Position numbers and translations under genes: made by a program | The notes under the pieces: generated by a model | Databases searched by the model: none | Seen by the model: the letters and a program-made list of their open reading frames with translations, nothing else | What the model was told of the DNA's origin: nothing | Source of the DNA: Ostrinia nubilalis | Taxonomy: Eukaryota > Arthropoda > Insecta > Lepidoptera > Crambidae | DNA: 64,000 nucleotides | NCBI RefSeq assembly: GCF_963855985.1 | Contig: NC_087104.1 | Location: forward strand, 186,001-250,000 | Reading direction: 5' to 3' | Shown here: positions 42,400-54,181 of the stretch, piece after piece | Layout of the letters: each line of letters opens with the position of its first letter | Numbering within the stretch: the stretch's first letter is position 1

Positions 42400-44450
42400 T
42401 CGTATCGGTTCTGAAGAAAACTTTGTAAGGAGCTTTTATGTCCTTTTCACATCAAAACCATTCCTTCTACAGCCTACTGATAATACAATGTTCCTGTCAC
42501 CCGTCAGTGTATCTGAGGTTAATCGAACGATAAAAAGCCTTAAAAGCAAATACAGTTATGGAATTGATCAGTTATCGCCAAAACTTTTAAAAAACTGCGC
42601 AGATGAATTGTCAATACCATTTCAAAAATTAATCAATCAATCGTTTACCGATGGCGAATTCCCCGACTTGCTAAAACAATCTATAGTAAAACCGGTTCAT
42701 AAAAAAGGAGATCGTACAGACCCAAGTAATTATAGACCTATTTCTTTGCTACCAACATCTTCAAAAGTATTTGAAAAGGTTATGTGTGAGCGGTTGTACT
42801 CTTTCTGTGAGAAATATAGAATCTTTGATGCAAACCAAAACGGGTTCCGAAAAAACCATTCCACAACCTTAGCGGTCTATACATATATCCAAGAAATACT
42901 TGACATATTGAACAGAAAAAGCTATGCAGTAGGTATCTTACTTGATATGACAAAAGCGTACGATAAAGTTATGTATAATATACTATTAAATAAAATGTAC
43001 GGCATCGGAATACGTGGACAGACATACAAATGGTTTAAGTCTTATTTGTCAAACCGAAAACAATACGTAGAAGTAGAATATTTTGACGAAAAAAATAAAA
43101 GTATAATATTTTCAAGATCAGACGTATTACAAATGTGTCAGTCTATACCTCAAGGAAGCGTCTTAGGTTGTGTCCTTTTTTTAATTTATATTAACGACCT
43201 CCCGAAAATATTAAGTGACAAATGTGTATTATTTGCAGATGACATTTCTTTATTATTACCTTGCACAAATAGCCAAAATCTTAATTTTAAACTCAATGAC
43301 ATTTTTAATAAAATTAGTGACTGGATGATTGACCACAACTTAGAAATTAACTATAAAAAAACAAAATTAATGCAATTTAGACCCCACCAAAAACTCCCCC
43401 TTGACATTGAATTTTCATTTAAAAATAGAATGCGTGGACACATTTACTCTTTTAGGGCTGAATATAGACACACACGTAAATTGGAAAGCTCATATACAAA
43501 ATGTAAAAACGAAATTATCTTCCTTTATCTACGCGCTAAGAGAACTAAAGAAAACAACGGACAAAAAATCAGCTTTAACTGCGTATTATGCCTACGCGTA
43601 CGGATGGTTGCGATACGGAGTAATCATGTGGGGTAATAGCACACATGTAAATGATCTGTTTATACTCCAAAAGAAATGCGTCCGCATTATAGAAAATATT
43701 GACGAATCTGTTAGTTGCAAAGATTACTTTAAAAAACACAAGTTATTAACCCTTACTTCGATTTATATATTTGAAATTTGCAAATTCGTAAGGAAATACC
43801 CAGCGTTCACTACGAAGATCGTGGACCAAACACACCGTCGTTACCCTACACGATACAAGAACAACCTAGCATTACCACAATCCAAGTTAACACTACACAC
43901 TAAAGGGCCACTTATTATGTCAATAAAAATATACAATCACCTACCTGAACACCTAAAAGCTGAAACAAATAGCAGGACATTTGAAAATAGATTAAGGAAT
44001 ATACTTAATCAGAAAACTTATTATAATTTGAAAGAATTTTTAGACGATAAGTTTTTGACATGATTTAACATTTTGACATGATTTTACATTTTTGACATTA
44101 TTTAATTTATACACATATTTATTTATATTTATTTTGAAAATTTCTTGACATTTAAGGATTTTTAGGTTATTATTTATTAATGTTGACCTGAATAATAAAT
44201 TAGTAGGACCTAACTGCTTACCACTTGATATTTAACATGACATTTCAACACTTGACAATAATTAGCATGACATTTTAACAATATTTTTCCATTTTTAATA
44301 ATTCATTAATTCTAACTTTATTTTATAATTATCGAAACGTTTAATAATGACATTTCCACCAAACTCAATTTGTACATTAATTTCTTTTGACTAGTAAGAT
44401 CGTCGTTCTGTCTCCTTCCTAAAGTTGCTGTGCCCTAACTGGGTCCACAT
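42400..44450 (+). mobile_element. 5'-truncated non-LTR retrotransposon
   Basis: Contains the reverse transcriptase region at 42488-44063 followed by an AT-rich 3' region. The reading frame is open upstream of 42488 to about 42413 with no natural start, which indicates 5' truncation. The clade is uncertain; sequence style suggests the CR1/Jockey/Kiri side of LINEs. No endonuclease is present. Ends are approximate. Confidence 0.7.
42488..44063 (+). pseudogene. LINE reverse transcriptase, broken by one frameshift
   Basis: The first frame (42488 to about 43420) has RT blocks in order: PVHKKGDRTDPSNYRPISLL, ANQNGFRKNHST, motif A LLDMTKAYDKV, SIPQGSVLGCVLF..YINDLP and motif C LFADDISLL. Just after, near an A-run at about 43419-43423, the frame changes; the continuation (43401-44063 frame) has ECVDTFTLLGLNID, RYGVIMWGN and a C-terminal YNHLPEHLKAE block. 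A single 1-nt indel explains the break. All catalytic Asp residues are retained, so loss of function looks recent. Confidence 0.85.
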
Positions 44451-46880
44451 TGTATAACTGCCTAAATTGTAAATTCTCTTTTTCTCTATGCCCCGTAATT
44501 TCCCAGTCAGTGCAGTGTATTATTTCGGCGCGCCATAAACAAGGCCGCACATGTCGGCGGAGGCCCGTCCCGTCATAAACAGGTTACGACCCGCGCATGT
44601 GTGACCGCCCTAATGGCCAGGATAAGCGGTTCATAGTCTTCTTATTGTTCCGAGCAGCTTGAGATTTGATTTATACAGTTTACCGTTAACTTAGTAGGTA
44701 GTAAATAATTTACTTAGGGTTAAAGATGGCGTAAACCATGTGCGAATGTAGCGAAGCTTCTGGCACGCCGCCTGCACAAAGAGAAACTTATCGAGGACTA
44801 AAATAGTTTATACATATTATAATTCACATTGTTAATTCGATAGTATGCGCAAGAATCCTAATCCAACCACACTGAGATAGATAATAATTTATTGACGAAC
44901 AGACATTCTAATAATAATATTCACATCCGAATCACGCCGGGCGGGGGCAAACGTGAGTGTGATGAGCACAAACATTTGTATGCCCATAGTACAGAACTTT
45001 TAAAATTAAATTTTTATAAGTACCTACATACATTATGTTTATCATTTACCTAGTCGTTTTAATAACATAGCTCTGCTAGTTTGGGCTTGGTAATCTGTAT
45101 TGTCGTTGAAAAATGAATAACATTATTCCTTCAGACTAATTGTATTTATGATTACAGCCTCTAAGCGATAAGACTTTATTAGGAGGCCATCCGTCCGTAA
45201 GTAAAATAAGTTTTCACTTCAAAAAAACAAACTAAATGATTTATTCGTCATATTCTGCTAATTTAATTGTTTGTTATATGCCTGCAGCAACTTAAATTCA
45301 ATCCTTCTGTTTATCTATAATAAAATATTCATGTATTTATTTACCTACTCGTGAATTATTTATTGAATTGACCATAACAAGGAATTCATAAATAAACACT
45401 TACCAGGCAATCTTAAAATCGTCCAATTTGATTACTTTTCCATATTCTGCGCAGGCTCATAAGCAGCCTAATTTATGAATTATTAAAGCACACTCACACG
45501 ATGCAAGAATATTATAACGCTGTTTCTCATTATAATAATTTGTGCGTTAATGGGAATATAATTAATTTCTGAATGCGCCGTAATTGGGATGAATATTGGA
45601 TTTAATTATTAAACTTTATTGCATTTATCGAAGATTCGTAGCGTATGAGCATCAGGTTTTTAGGCGGGACGGAGGAAATTCCATTACATTCTTATTAACT
45701 TAAGCCCGCTACGCCATTATTAAGGTCTTTTTTCGCTGATCAGTAATAAGTATGAAATACTCAACGGGTAGGGCTGTCCTTCGTGTCTTGCAAGTTTGAT
45801 TGGTTAACGACCCTTAAGTTTTTTATCCCATAAAAACTTAATTGTCAAAATTGTCGTTCCTGAATACTGAACTTTCTTATATTGAAATAAGATTCGCAGC
45901 TAATGTAATGTTTTATTTGAATACAATAACTTAACGTTAAAGGAGGACTAGTAGATACAAGTTTCCATCGTTACGACGACAGTTATCAGCATGACCTACT
46001 TATTTGAACTTCAACTTTTGTCTGTGGGTTTTTAAAGCCTTCAGCTTTGTTTATCGTAACGGGTTATTAAAATTGATTATAAATGTATTCGTTATAATAT
46101 GTAGAAAGAAAAGTATTTTTAAAAAAAATACATAATAAAATTATCACTCTGACGGGATTTCGTAACAAAATTTTAATAACGGGAAACAATAGTTTACCGA
46201 TAATTTTATAGTAAAAAACGCAACATACTTATCGTTTAAAATATTTGATATTAGTAGCCCTGCCGCGATTGATCAGCAAGTTCGCAGGTCACGCGCGGCG
46301 GGTGCGCCGGCGCAGCTATCTTAATGGAATCCTCGCGAAATTAAACACTTTCGATGCCTGCGTCCGTTAATAACCGCCGAGGATGGGGATGCTCTGATTG
46401 AGTGGGCAGTGGGCTCGGTAATAAACGTTAATCATATTATAGTTTGAAATATTATAAAATTATGACGCTATAGTTCAATCAATCCATTCGATTCCTTCAA
46501 AGGAATGTGAATAACAATTATTTAAAAAACCACTTGACCGTTGGAAGTTATTATTATTACTTATTTTAACATTTTCAATTTACTTACATGTAGATGTTGT
46601 GATGGCACCATTCCTAATTAGGGCGTAATTACTAACTAGGTCACTAAATTGTACATTCCCAACTTGTTAATCTTGTTAAAAATTCAAACATAATGTTCAT
46701 CCAAAAATTTAATAAAGCGAAGTATGCAAAGACGCGAACGTGACTGGCAGCCGCTTACCCCGTACCCTAGTCGGGGAAATTGGGAAAACACGGGAGATGC
46801 GCGCGGGGAATTCGAGGCGGCCCGCGCCGCGTGAGCGACGAGCATAATAAACATTCGTACAAAGGAAAAATAGACACGAA
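44451..46880. other. Intergenic DNA, no gene supported
   Basis: Contains GC-rich patches at about 44525-44610 and 46265-46385 in otherwise AT-rich DNA. No coding or RNA gene is recognised. Confidence 0.5.
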
Positions 46881-46884
46881 AAAT

Positions 46885-47276
46885 ATGAGTTGACTCAAAT
46901 TTCGTACGCAGATATCACGTTTTGTGATGTGACAGGTTATTATTCTTGTAAATCCCAAAATATTATGTCACTTGAAGACCGTCGTTGTTTACTTGACGTG
47001 ACCTTTCTTTATAACATCTGCAATAGCAACATAGACAGCCTTAACCTTGCATCCAAAACGCTTACTTTTGGTGCTCCTCGCACCCGTACTAGACATACTA
47101 AGCTTTTTAGCAGTTCTTTGTCTCGCAGTAATTACTCCCAAAATTCTGTGGTATGCAGAATGCACCGCATTTATAACAAAAAGTTTAGTCAAGTCGATTT
47201 GTTTTGCACGTCCAGGCACTCTTTCAAGAGGGAGATTTGCGACTTATTAGGTAAATGAAAACTCACGCACACTCAC

Positions 47277-47316
<40 letters not shown>

Positions 47317-47489
47317 CCTGCATGCAAGCCTAGGTTTCTTTTTTTTTTGCCCCTTTGACTGTTTTTTACGAGATTGTAATAATATATAGAATCCATTATT
47401 GGCTGTAAGAACAAAAATACCTGTTTGTATTATTATTATAAAGAGCTGTGGTTTTCTGAATAAAGAAAAATAAAATAAAAATAAAATTA
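46885..47489 (+). mobile_element. LINE 3' fragment (C-terminal RT region and tail)
   Basis: The 122-codon frame 46890-47258 carries DRRCLLDVTFLYNICN, then RTRHTKLFSSSLSRSNYSQN and FKREICDLL, blocks I recognise from the C-terminal end of CR1/Jockey-type LINE proteins. It ends at a stop, followed by a CA repeat and an A-rich tail (AATAAAGAAAAATAAAATAA) ending at about 47489. The 5' part, including the RT core, is missing. Confidence 0.72.
47282..47315. repeat. (CA)n microsatellite
   Basis: About 17 CA units within the 3' region of the LINE fragment. Confidence 0.95.
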
Positions 47490-47948
47490 TGGGTTCCTCG
47501 GTTCGTTGCTTGAGGCGTGACATATTTTGTCAGTATTTCAATTAGTAGAGTTTCTCTGTAGATTTTTGATGATTTGAAAAACAGAGACTGAGAATATAAT
47601 AAAGAACTCTATTGCAGGTAATAGTGTTCGGCTTGGTACTCCACATAGTTATTTCAAATCCTCTACGCATCTTGATCATATTTTTTCTATCATATTCTTC
47701 GTAGGTACTTTTATCTTACGATCATTTGAAGATCCGTTTCGAGTGTGAGAATGAATGGTATAAAATAGAGCAATCACCATTACTATCTGAGATCTGTCGC
47801 CGGCCTAATTTGGCTCAAGCCGTCACGGTTGACAGCCGCGACCAAAGATGCTATCATTTGTAGGAAGCGGCTTGATGGCTCCTTTTGACCTTATTAGAGC
47901 ATTCGGAGACATGTCAGAGACTCTGGTGTTCTTTTATTTATTTATTTT

Positions 47949-48090
47949 CCTTGAACCTTGCTGCTCCATCGGAAGTCAGTTCTACGTAGGTACTATGTGC
48001 CCTGCCAATTACCATTTCAGCTTGCTAATCCGTCGAGCTATGTCAGCGTGGTCAAACCCGCTTACACAGTTGCAAACCGTTACGACATTA
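47949..48090 (-). pseudogene. Old RTE LINE fragment
   Basis: The minus strand reads DIARRISKLKW, a stop, then LAGHI, matching the same RTE C-terminal block seen at 41969-42180 but strongly decayed. Confidence 0.6.
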
Positions 48091-48123
48091 AAGTTTGTGA
48101 TTGATAGAGTTTCCAGCCACTAA

Positions 48124-51100
48124 ATCACTGATGTCTTGCGGTTCTCACATAAATTGAGGCCACGTGAAGTCTACGCGGTGCAAGTGGTACGTGTCTGCCA
48201 GAAAATACAAATAGTGAGTAATTTGTGGTGACAGGCTCGGTCGGTGGTAAGTTGGTCACTGGTCCTCATATGCATCCATCAGCTCTATATTTATTTTGTA
48301 ACCAAATTCATTTGACATTGACTTTCAATGGATAACAAAAGTCCTTAGATATAAAATTGTATTAATTTTCATAAACCTTCAGAGCCAATTATTTATTGAT
48401 TACTCAATTAAATGTATTAAGTGAATAAGACCCGATTTAAAGTACCTAATATAGACTGATTAAGACATGTCACCTGATAAGTTTATTTTATTGAAATAAC
48501 ATCCTTTAAGTGTTATAAGTGCGTATTTTTTGTCATTACGAGGAATTTATAGACAACTCGTTAATTGAGAGGCTGCAGAGATCTTGGAACCGGTCAGGTG
48601 GCGACTTGTTTCGATACTACTGCATTTATTCATTTAAATACTCACATAATGCCGGTTATTACTGTTCAGACAAGAAAATTGCCATTTTAAAGAGTTTATT
48701 GATGTTGTTGAACAATAGTAAATTTAATTATTTAAGCAAGTACATTATTCTTACTTACGGTGTCGTGTGCGCCGGCCTTTACGTCAGTCAACGGTGCGTC
48801 TACGCACGATATAAACGTTACAATCGTGAGAACAGTGACACAGACGGACGGGCCTTCTTATTAGATGGTATCGAGCCGCTTTACATACTTCAGCCATAAC
48901 TTTTCGTTTCACCGAGAGTGTGGTTAATTTTTTGACGGAGGGAATTTTGTATGCTATGATAACATCTGATTAGAAGTTCTTTTTAACGAGTTATGATGTT
49001 AAATTGTTAATTGAATTACGTGGCTTCACTTTCTTGCATTGTTCTTTTAAAAGGGTGATGTAATGAAATCAAAATGAATGAGATACCTGATTATTTCTGT
49101 TTTAAGTTTAAATGATTATCTATTATTATTGCATCAAAGGGCGTGCGGAATAAACATGTATCATGTTACCAGTCTTGTTTACCAGTGATGTGAGAGAAGG
49201 GAGTGCCCCAAAATATAAAATTACACATTTTTGAACGTCCTCAATTTATTTAAACTTTTAAATTAGGAATCCAGACGTGTAGTGCCTTATCGCGAGATCT
49301 GTCGTAGTCGCGGGAGCACCTGTGCTCTTGTCTGCTTTCGTCGTAGTTGTAACGTAATCGCGCCGTTATCGCGTCGTAACGAGGCCTCGGCACGTGACGT
49401 CACGTAGCAGCCAAAGCACCTGCGCACAGACATAACTAGAGCTTATTCTGAGTATGTAGTAGTAATTTAACATTGCGGTCTTTAAAGTTAAGCATGCTAT
49501 AACTACTCGTAAATGATTATAATATATTATGCAAAACTCGTAAAAACGTGATCCGGTCTTGGTCTTTTACCAACGTTTTGATCACGTTGTTGTAAGATCG
49601 ATGGTGAAACTATTTTCATAATCAAATCATTGTTTTTAAGCTTTATTGATTTTGGTTGATAAATTAGTTAAATATTAATTTCGTGAAAATAAGCTTGTGA
49701 AGTTTAATTTTAATTTCGTGAAAATAGTAGCTTGTGAATATACATAATTATGTAGAAGTCGTGTATTTTTATTTTGTTATTTTGGTATTTTCAACTCGTC
49801 TTTACAAGAAGAAGACATAAAGATAAGTTCCACGGGACAGTGGCTCTAACGACCCCGCGTCAGTTCCCACGCGCTAACGACTCCCCTGTACCTAACATTT
49901 AACATATCTTTTTATGGCCTGCGGACCAATCGATACAAAATTAAATTCCCCATCGTCTACGTACTTATTAAAGAAGATAATTCTAATCATACCTATTAAA
50001 TATTTTAATTCCCTATCTACCCTTAACTTGTTACACAATGTTCGCCCTTATAACGTACTAATAAGAGTCCATAAATCACCAAATCTAAGAGTGTCGGTCT
50101 GTCCCGGAATCCACAAAGATTATAAAGTAGATGAACAATAAATTAAAGGTTTTATTGCACTTGAGATAAAGTACAAAATGAATTAGACGACGTGTAAAGT
50201 AATTATGTTGTAGGAAACATACAGGGTGCTAATGCTTTGACCGCTGCCTCTAAAACAAGGTGGAGCCACGAAAACAGTGACTTACGAAGAAGTAAATGCA
50301 AAGATAAGATAACATCGTAAAGTATGGCTGTAAGGAACGAAAATAAAATAATGCTTATTAGGGTATTAATAAACAAAGCATTTTTTAGACGATCACGTCA
50401 TGAGGTCCGTGTTGAGTAATTTTGGATGTTTTATTTTATGTAAAAAGCTCTAAAACCACTGCTCTACGTACAGCCAGGAATGACCGTTCTCTTATCCACC
50501 TTAACCACTAAGGCTAGCTGTTGTTAGCCTAGTTTGTTCCTCGTCTCGCATTAACTATCTCGTATTTATTGTATGAAAGTATTTGTTCTACGTCTGTAAT
50601 GGTCACGCGCGTTTCATGGCCCGCCCCACCTGCCCACGTCGTAATGTGCTGGTATCTCGGGCCAGTAACGACGCAATAAGCCACATTACCAACGGGACGA
50701 CTATGGGACAGATCACAGATAACCTACCATTTATACCAAATTCATTTGGGCTCTTAATAAAACGTGGAATCTGTCTAATAGAGCCATTACCAACAAAGGT
50801 AAATAAAAACAAGTTTCTGTTTTGTACGTAAAGCTTCTGCTTACAACTTTGCCCTTACTATAGAAATAAGGGTATCATAAAAAATACGTTTGCCCATAAA
50901 TATTGTATGCCACATGTCAGTAGGCTGTATGGAAAAAAAATTGAATAGAAACACGTTTATTTTGCTGCCACATGGAAACACATACATACCTACATAAAAC
51001 AAACAGTCAACATTACAGAAACAGAAAAAAAATTAAACTTAATCGGAAAAAATACTTAGGCGGCGTTGCAGCAATAAAAAGGTCCCCGTCTCAGCTTGTG

Positions 51101-52090
51101 TCAAGTGCATGACGCTGATTTTCATCGTCTTGGAGAAAGTTTCATTACCAAGTATTTATTAGAATTACATATCAGAGGATGTTAAGGCTTGGTATTTCTG
51201 CTAAAGTAGGTATTTCGCGCTGTCAAAATCTGCGCGCGCAATACTTCGCCGAAGACAGCACGCCAAAGAGCTCTCGCGGCTACACAGTATAGAAATACGC
51301 AGTTTGGAAATACGCAGTTGGTTAGGTTGACTTCCTTCCGTTCAAGCGTCACACTCACAGCACTTTCTAATACAAATCATATCCAAGTGATACAAATTAA
51401 AACAACTTTCAAAATTTTTGGGAATATATTTTAGAATCGAATAAACATAGAATATAACTGCCAAAGTAAACACGGTTCAAAGAGGCGTGGCGTCACCCGA
51501 CCTTCCGGAAGTTCCGCGCCGGCTAAAAGAATTTCAAGATTACGTCACCCGACCTATCGGTAGATCCTCGGGAGCTTGATCGATTGGAAAAACATTTTAT
51601 GATCAGTTACTCGTAGTAGCGATTATTTAGAGCTTGGATAACAAATTATAGTTGTTGCAATTCACAAAGCTTTGCATGTGGTTAATTACATTAATCAGTA
51701 CACGCATCAATTTTGTTCAGTCTTTTTGTTTATTAATAAATAAAAATATCATACTAAAATTGCATACATATTTGTTTGTATTGGTCTGGGTGTTTTCTTT
51801 CCATAATTTATGTATAACGTTTGTACGGGGCTCTGTATCGAAAATCACTATGAGCAATAAGCATCACACACGGTTACCTGGAGTGCATTACCGCAGCAAA
51901 AAGCTTGCCATCTTAAATGAACGGTATAATATCGAGGTTTCGTCAGTACAGGTGCGAACAAAGGTGTTTGTGTAGTGTAGTTGAGTTGAGAGGTCAGATT
52001 ATTGAAATAATAAAACGAACATTTTATTTTTTAAATACATGTTAGAAATAATTTACATTACAGATAACAATGAGAGGATGACATTGCAAG
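48124..52090. other. Intergenic DNA, no gene supported
   Basis: Includes an unassigned 126-codon frame at 48519-48899 (+) and a 107-codon frame at 51652-51975 (+), neither with recognisable motifs. A GC-richer, promoter-like stretch lies at 49260-49440. Confidence 0.45.
49391..49405. promoter_or_regulatory. Overlapping E-box/CRE site
   Basis: CACGTGACGTCACGT combines an E-box (CACGTG) and a full palindromic cAMP-response element (TGACGTCA). It lies in a GC-rich patch with several TCGCG motifs. A regulatory role is inference only; no gene start is visible nearby. Confidence 0.3.
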
Positions 52091-52096
52091 GTGGTG

Positions 52097-53110
52097 CCAG
52101 TCCAGTCTTAAATCCGTTGATATATGCTGCATCTGCCATGTTTTTGGCTAAAAGATTCTTCTATCTTGCAGTTTAGACTTTTATTACAGACCTCAGACAG
52201 TATTTTTGGAAAACTTTTACGCATGGTGGAGGAAGGGACGCTCTAGAGACTCAAGTCTAGAAGCAGTCACATGAACTCCAAGTTTTAAACCCGTTGACAT
52301 CTGCTGCATCTGCCATCTTTTTGGCTAGAAGATTCTTCTATCTTGCAGCTTAGACCTTTAGCTACAGACCTTAGACAGTATTTTTGAAACATTCTTACGC
52401 ATGGTGGAGGAAGGGATGCTCTAGAGCAGTGGTTCTTAACCGGTGGTCCGCGGACCACTGGTGGTCCCTGGAGGCATTCCAAGTGGTCCACTTGCACACC
52501 TTGGTCAAAACCACTTTTAACTGATTTTTGCAGTCAAACTGGTTTTGACCGATTATGAGGTGGTCCCTGACAAGACAGAAATTTGGTAAAATGGTCCCTC
52601 ATGACTTAAAGGTTAAGAACCACTGCTCTAGAGACTCAAAACTACAAGGATACACATGAACTCCAGTTTTAAATCCGTTGATATCTGCTGCATCTGCCAT
52701 GTTTTTGGCTATAAGATTCTTCTATCTTACGGCTTAGACCTTTAGCTACAGACCTTAGACAGTATTTTTGTGAAATTTTTTACGCATGGTGGAGGAAGGG
52801 ACGTTCTAGTCACTCAAGTCTACAAGGAGTTACATCAACTCCAGTTTTAAATCCGTTGACATCTGCTGCATCTGCCATCTTTTTCGTTAGAAGATTCTTC
52901 CATCTTGCAGCGTAGACCTTTAGCTACAGACCTTAGACAGTATTTTTGTGAAAGTTCTTACGCATGGTGGAGGAAGGGACGCTCTAGACACTCAAGTCTA
53001 CAAGGAGTTATATGAACTCCAGTTTTAAATCCGTTGACATCTCTGCATCTGCCATCTTTTTGGCTAGAAGATCCTTCTATCTTACAGCTTAGACCTTTAG
53101 CTACAGACCT
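52097..53110. repeat. Tandem array, five units of about 177 bp
   Basis: The marker CTGCATCTGCCAT recurs with a period of 176-179 bp after removing the hAT MITE in the second unit. Units include CGCATGGTGGAGGAAGGGA and CTTAGACCTTTAGCTACAGA. Not coding. Confidence 0.92.
52427..52625. mobile_element. hAT-type MITE
   Basis: 199 bp with inverted ends CAGTGGTTCTTAACC / GGTTAAGAACCACTG, flanked by an exact 8-bp duplication CTCTAGAG (52419-52426 and 52626-52633). The CAGTGGTTCTTAA end and 8-bp target site are hallmarks of hAT elements. It sits within one unit of the 177-bp array; the neighbouring units show the empty site. Confidence 0.93.
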
Positions 53111-53843
53111 TAGACGGTATTTTTTATTATTTATTTGTGTCAGTGTGCTCTTCTAAAGAGTGTAAGACGATTGTATGTAGGTACTATTAAAATGTAATTT
53201 TAACTCATTGGTTTTGTCTCATATTTGAGGAATGTACTATGTATCATGAGTAGAGTCTTCGTTTAAAAGGATGCGAACGATTTAAATTTCAATAGGTAGA
53301 CAAAATTGATAAATTCTTAATTATCAAAAATTTAAACTTTCTCCAGTAACACTGATATTATTATACTGTGACTCATCAAAGTCATCATTGTCAAAAATAT
53401 TGACAAATCGCGAACTGTCACGGCCAAAAAACTGACACGCATCCGTCCTCCGTAAGCGCCACCGCGCGACTGATTGAGATTGTCCAAGCCGTCATGAACG
53501 ATTTTTTCCACATTTTTTAACATAGTAACTAAATAAGACGCAATATAAAAATTTCATCCGTTAAAAGCCCTCAAGTTATTTCTGAACTTTAGTTTAGTAA
53601 AAGATTTAGAATCTCAAATCGCTTATTTTAAAAATAAAACCATAAATAGAAAACGAATAGAGGTAACTTTGGGAATTTATTTTATCGAGTCAACTTCATC
53701 AAATCGTGTTTCCATCCGTTAATAGCCCTAGAAAATATCCTCAACTATGCCCAATAAAAATCTTAGCCTTTAATTTTACTGTTTAGTACCTCAAAAATGA
53801 AAAATGAAAACCTCATTTTCGCCATTTTCTCTGCTACCCGGCC
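53111..53843. other. Intergenic DNA, no gene supported
   Basis: AT-rich sequence up to the TTAA element. Nothing recognised. Confidence 0.5.
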
Positions 53844-54181
53844 TTAAGGCGATTAGAGTCCTCAATGACCTTGGGCGTTTGACCTTCACGCCGCGCGAAA
53901 CACCCGCGCACCCCGCACGAAAACTCCGATTTGACACCGATCAAAATTACACGGGCATAGGTAGATACAGAATAGAAGCTCTTTTTTCATGACATTACTG
54001 CCTATTATTTTAAACTTGAATTGATGAACCTTGATGTCGGTGTCATTTAATTCAGGCGTAAAGGTATTTAATAAAAATAACACAATCCATAAACATTTTG
54101 TACGGGATATTTTTTATTTATTTTTTCGTAAATTTTCTAATGTTTTTGTCGGTTCAGCCGTTCTCGAAATTTGAACATGTA

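Noticed and set aside
48519..48899. 126-codon plus-strand frame
   Set aside because: No recognisable motif, signal or exon structure; possible by chance. Would need expression or conservation to support it.
51652..51975. 107-codon plus-strand frame with a hydrophobic N-terminal half
   Set aside because: Hydrophobicity follows from AT-rich composition; no family recognised.
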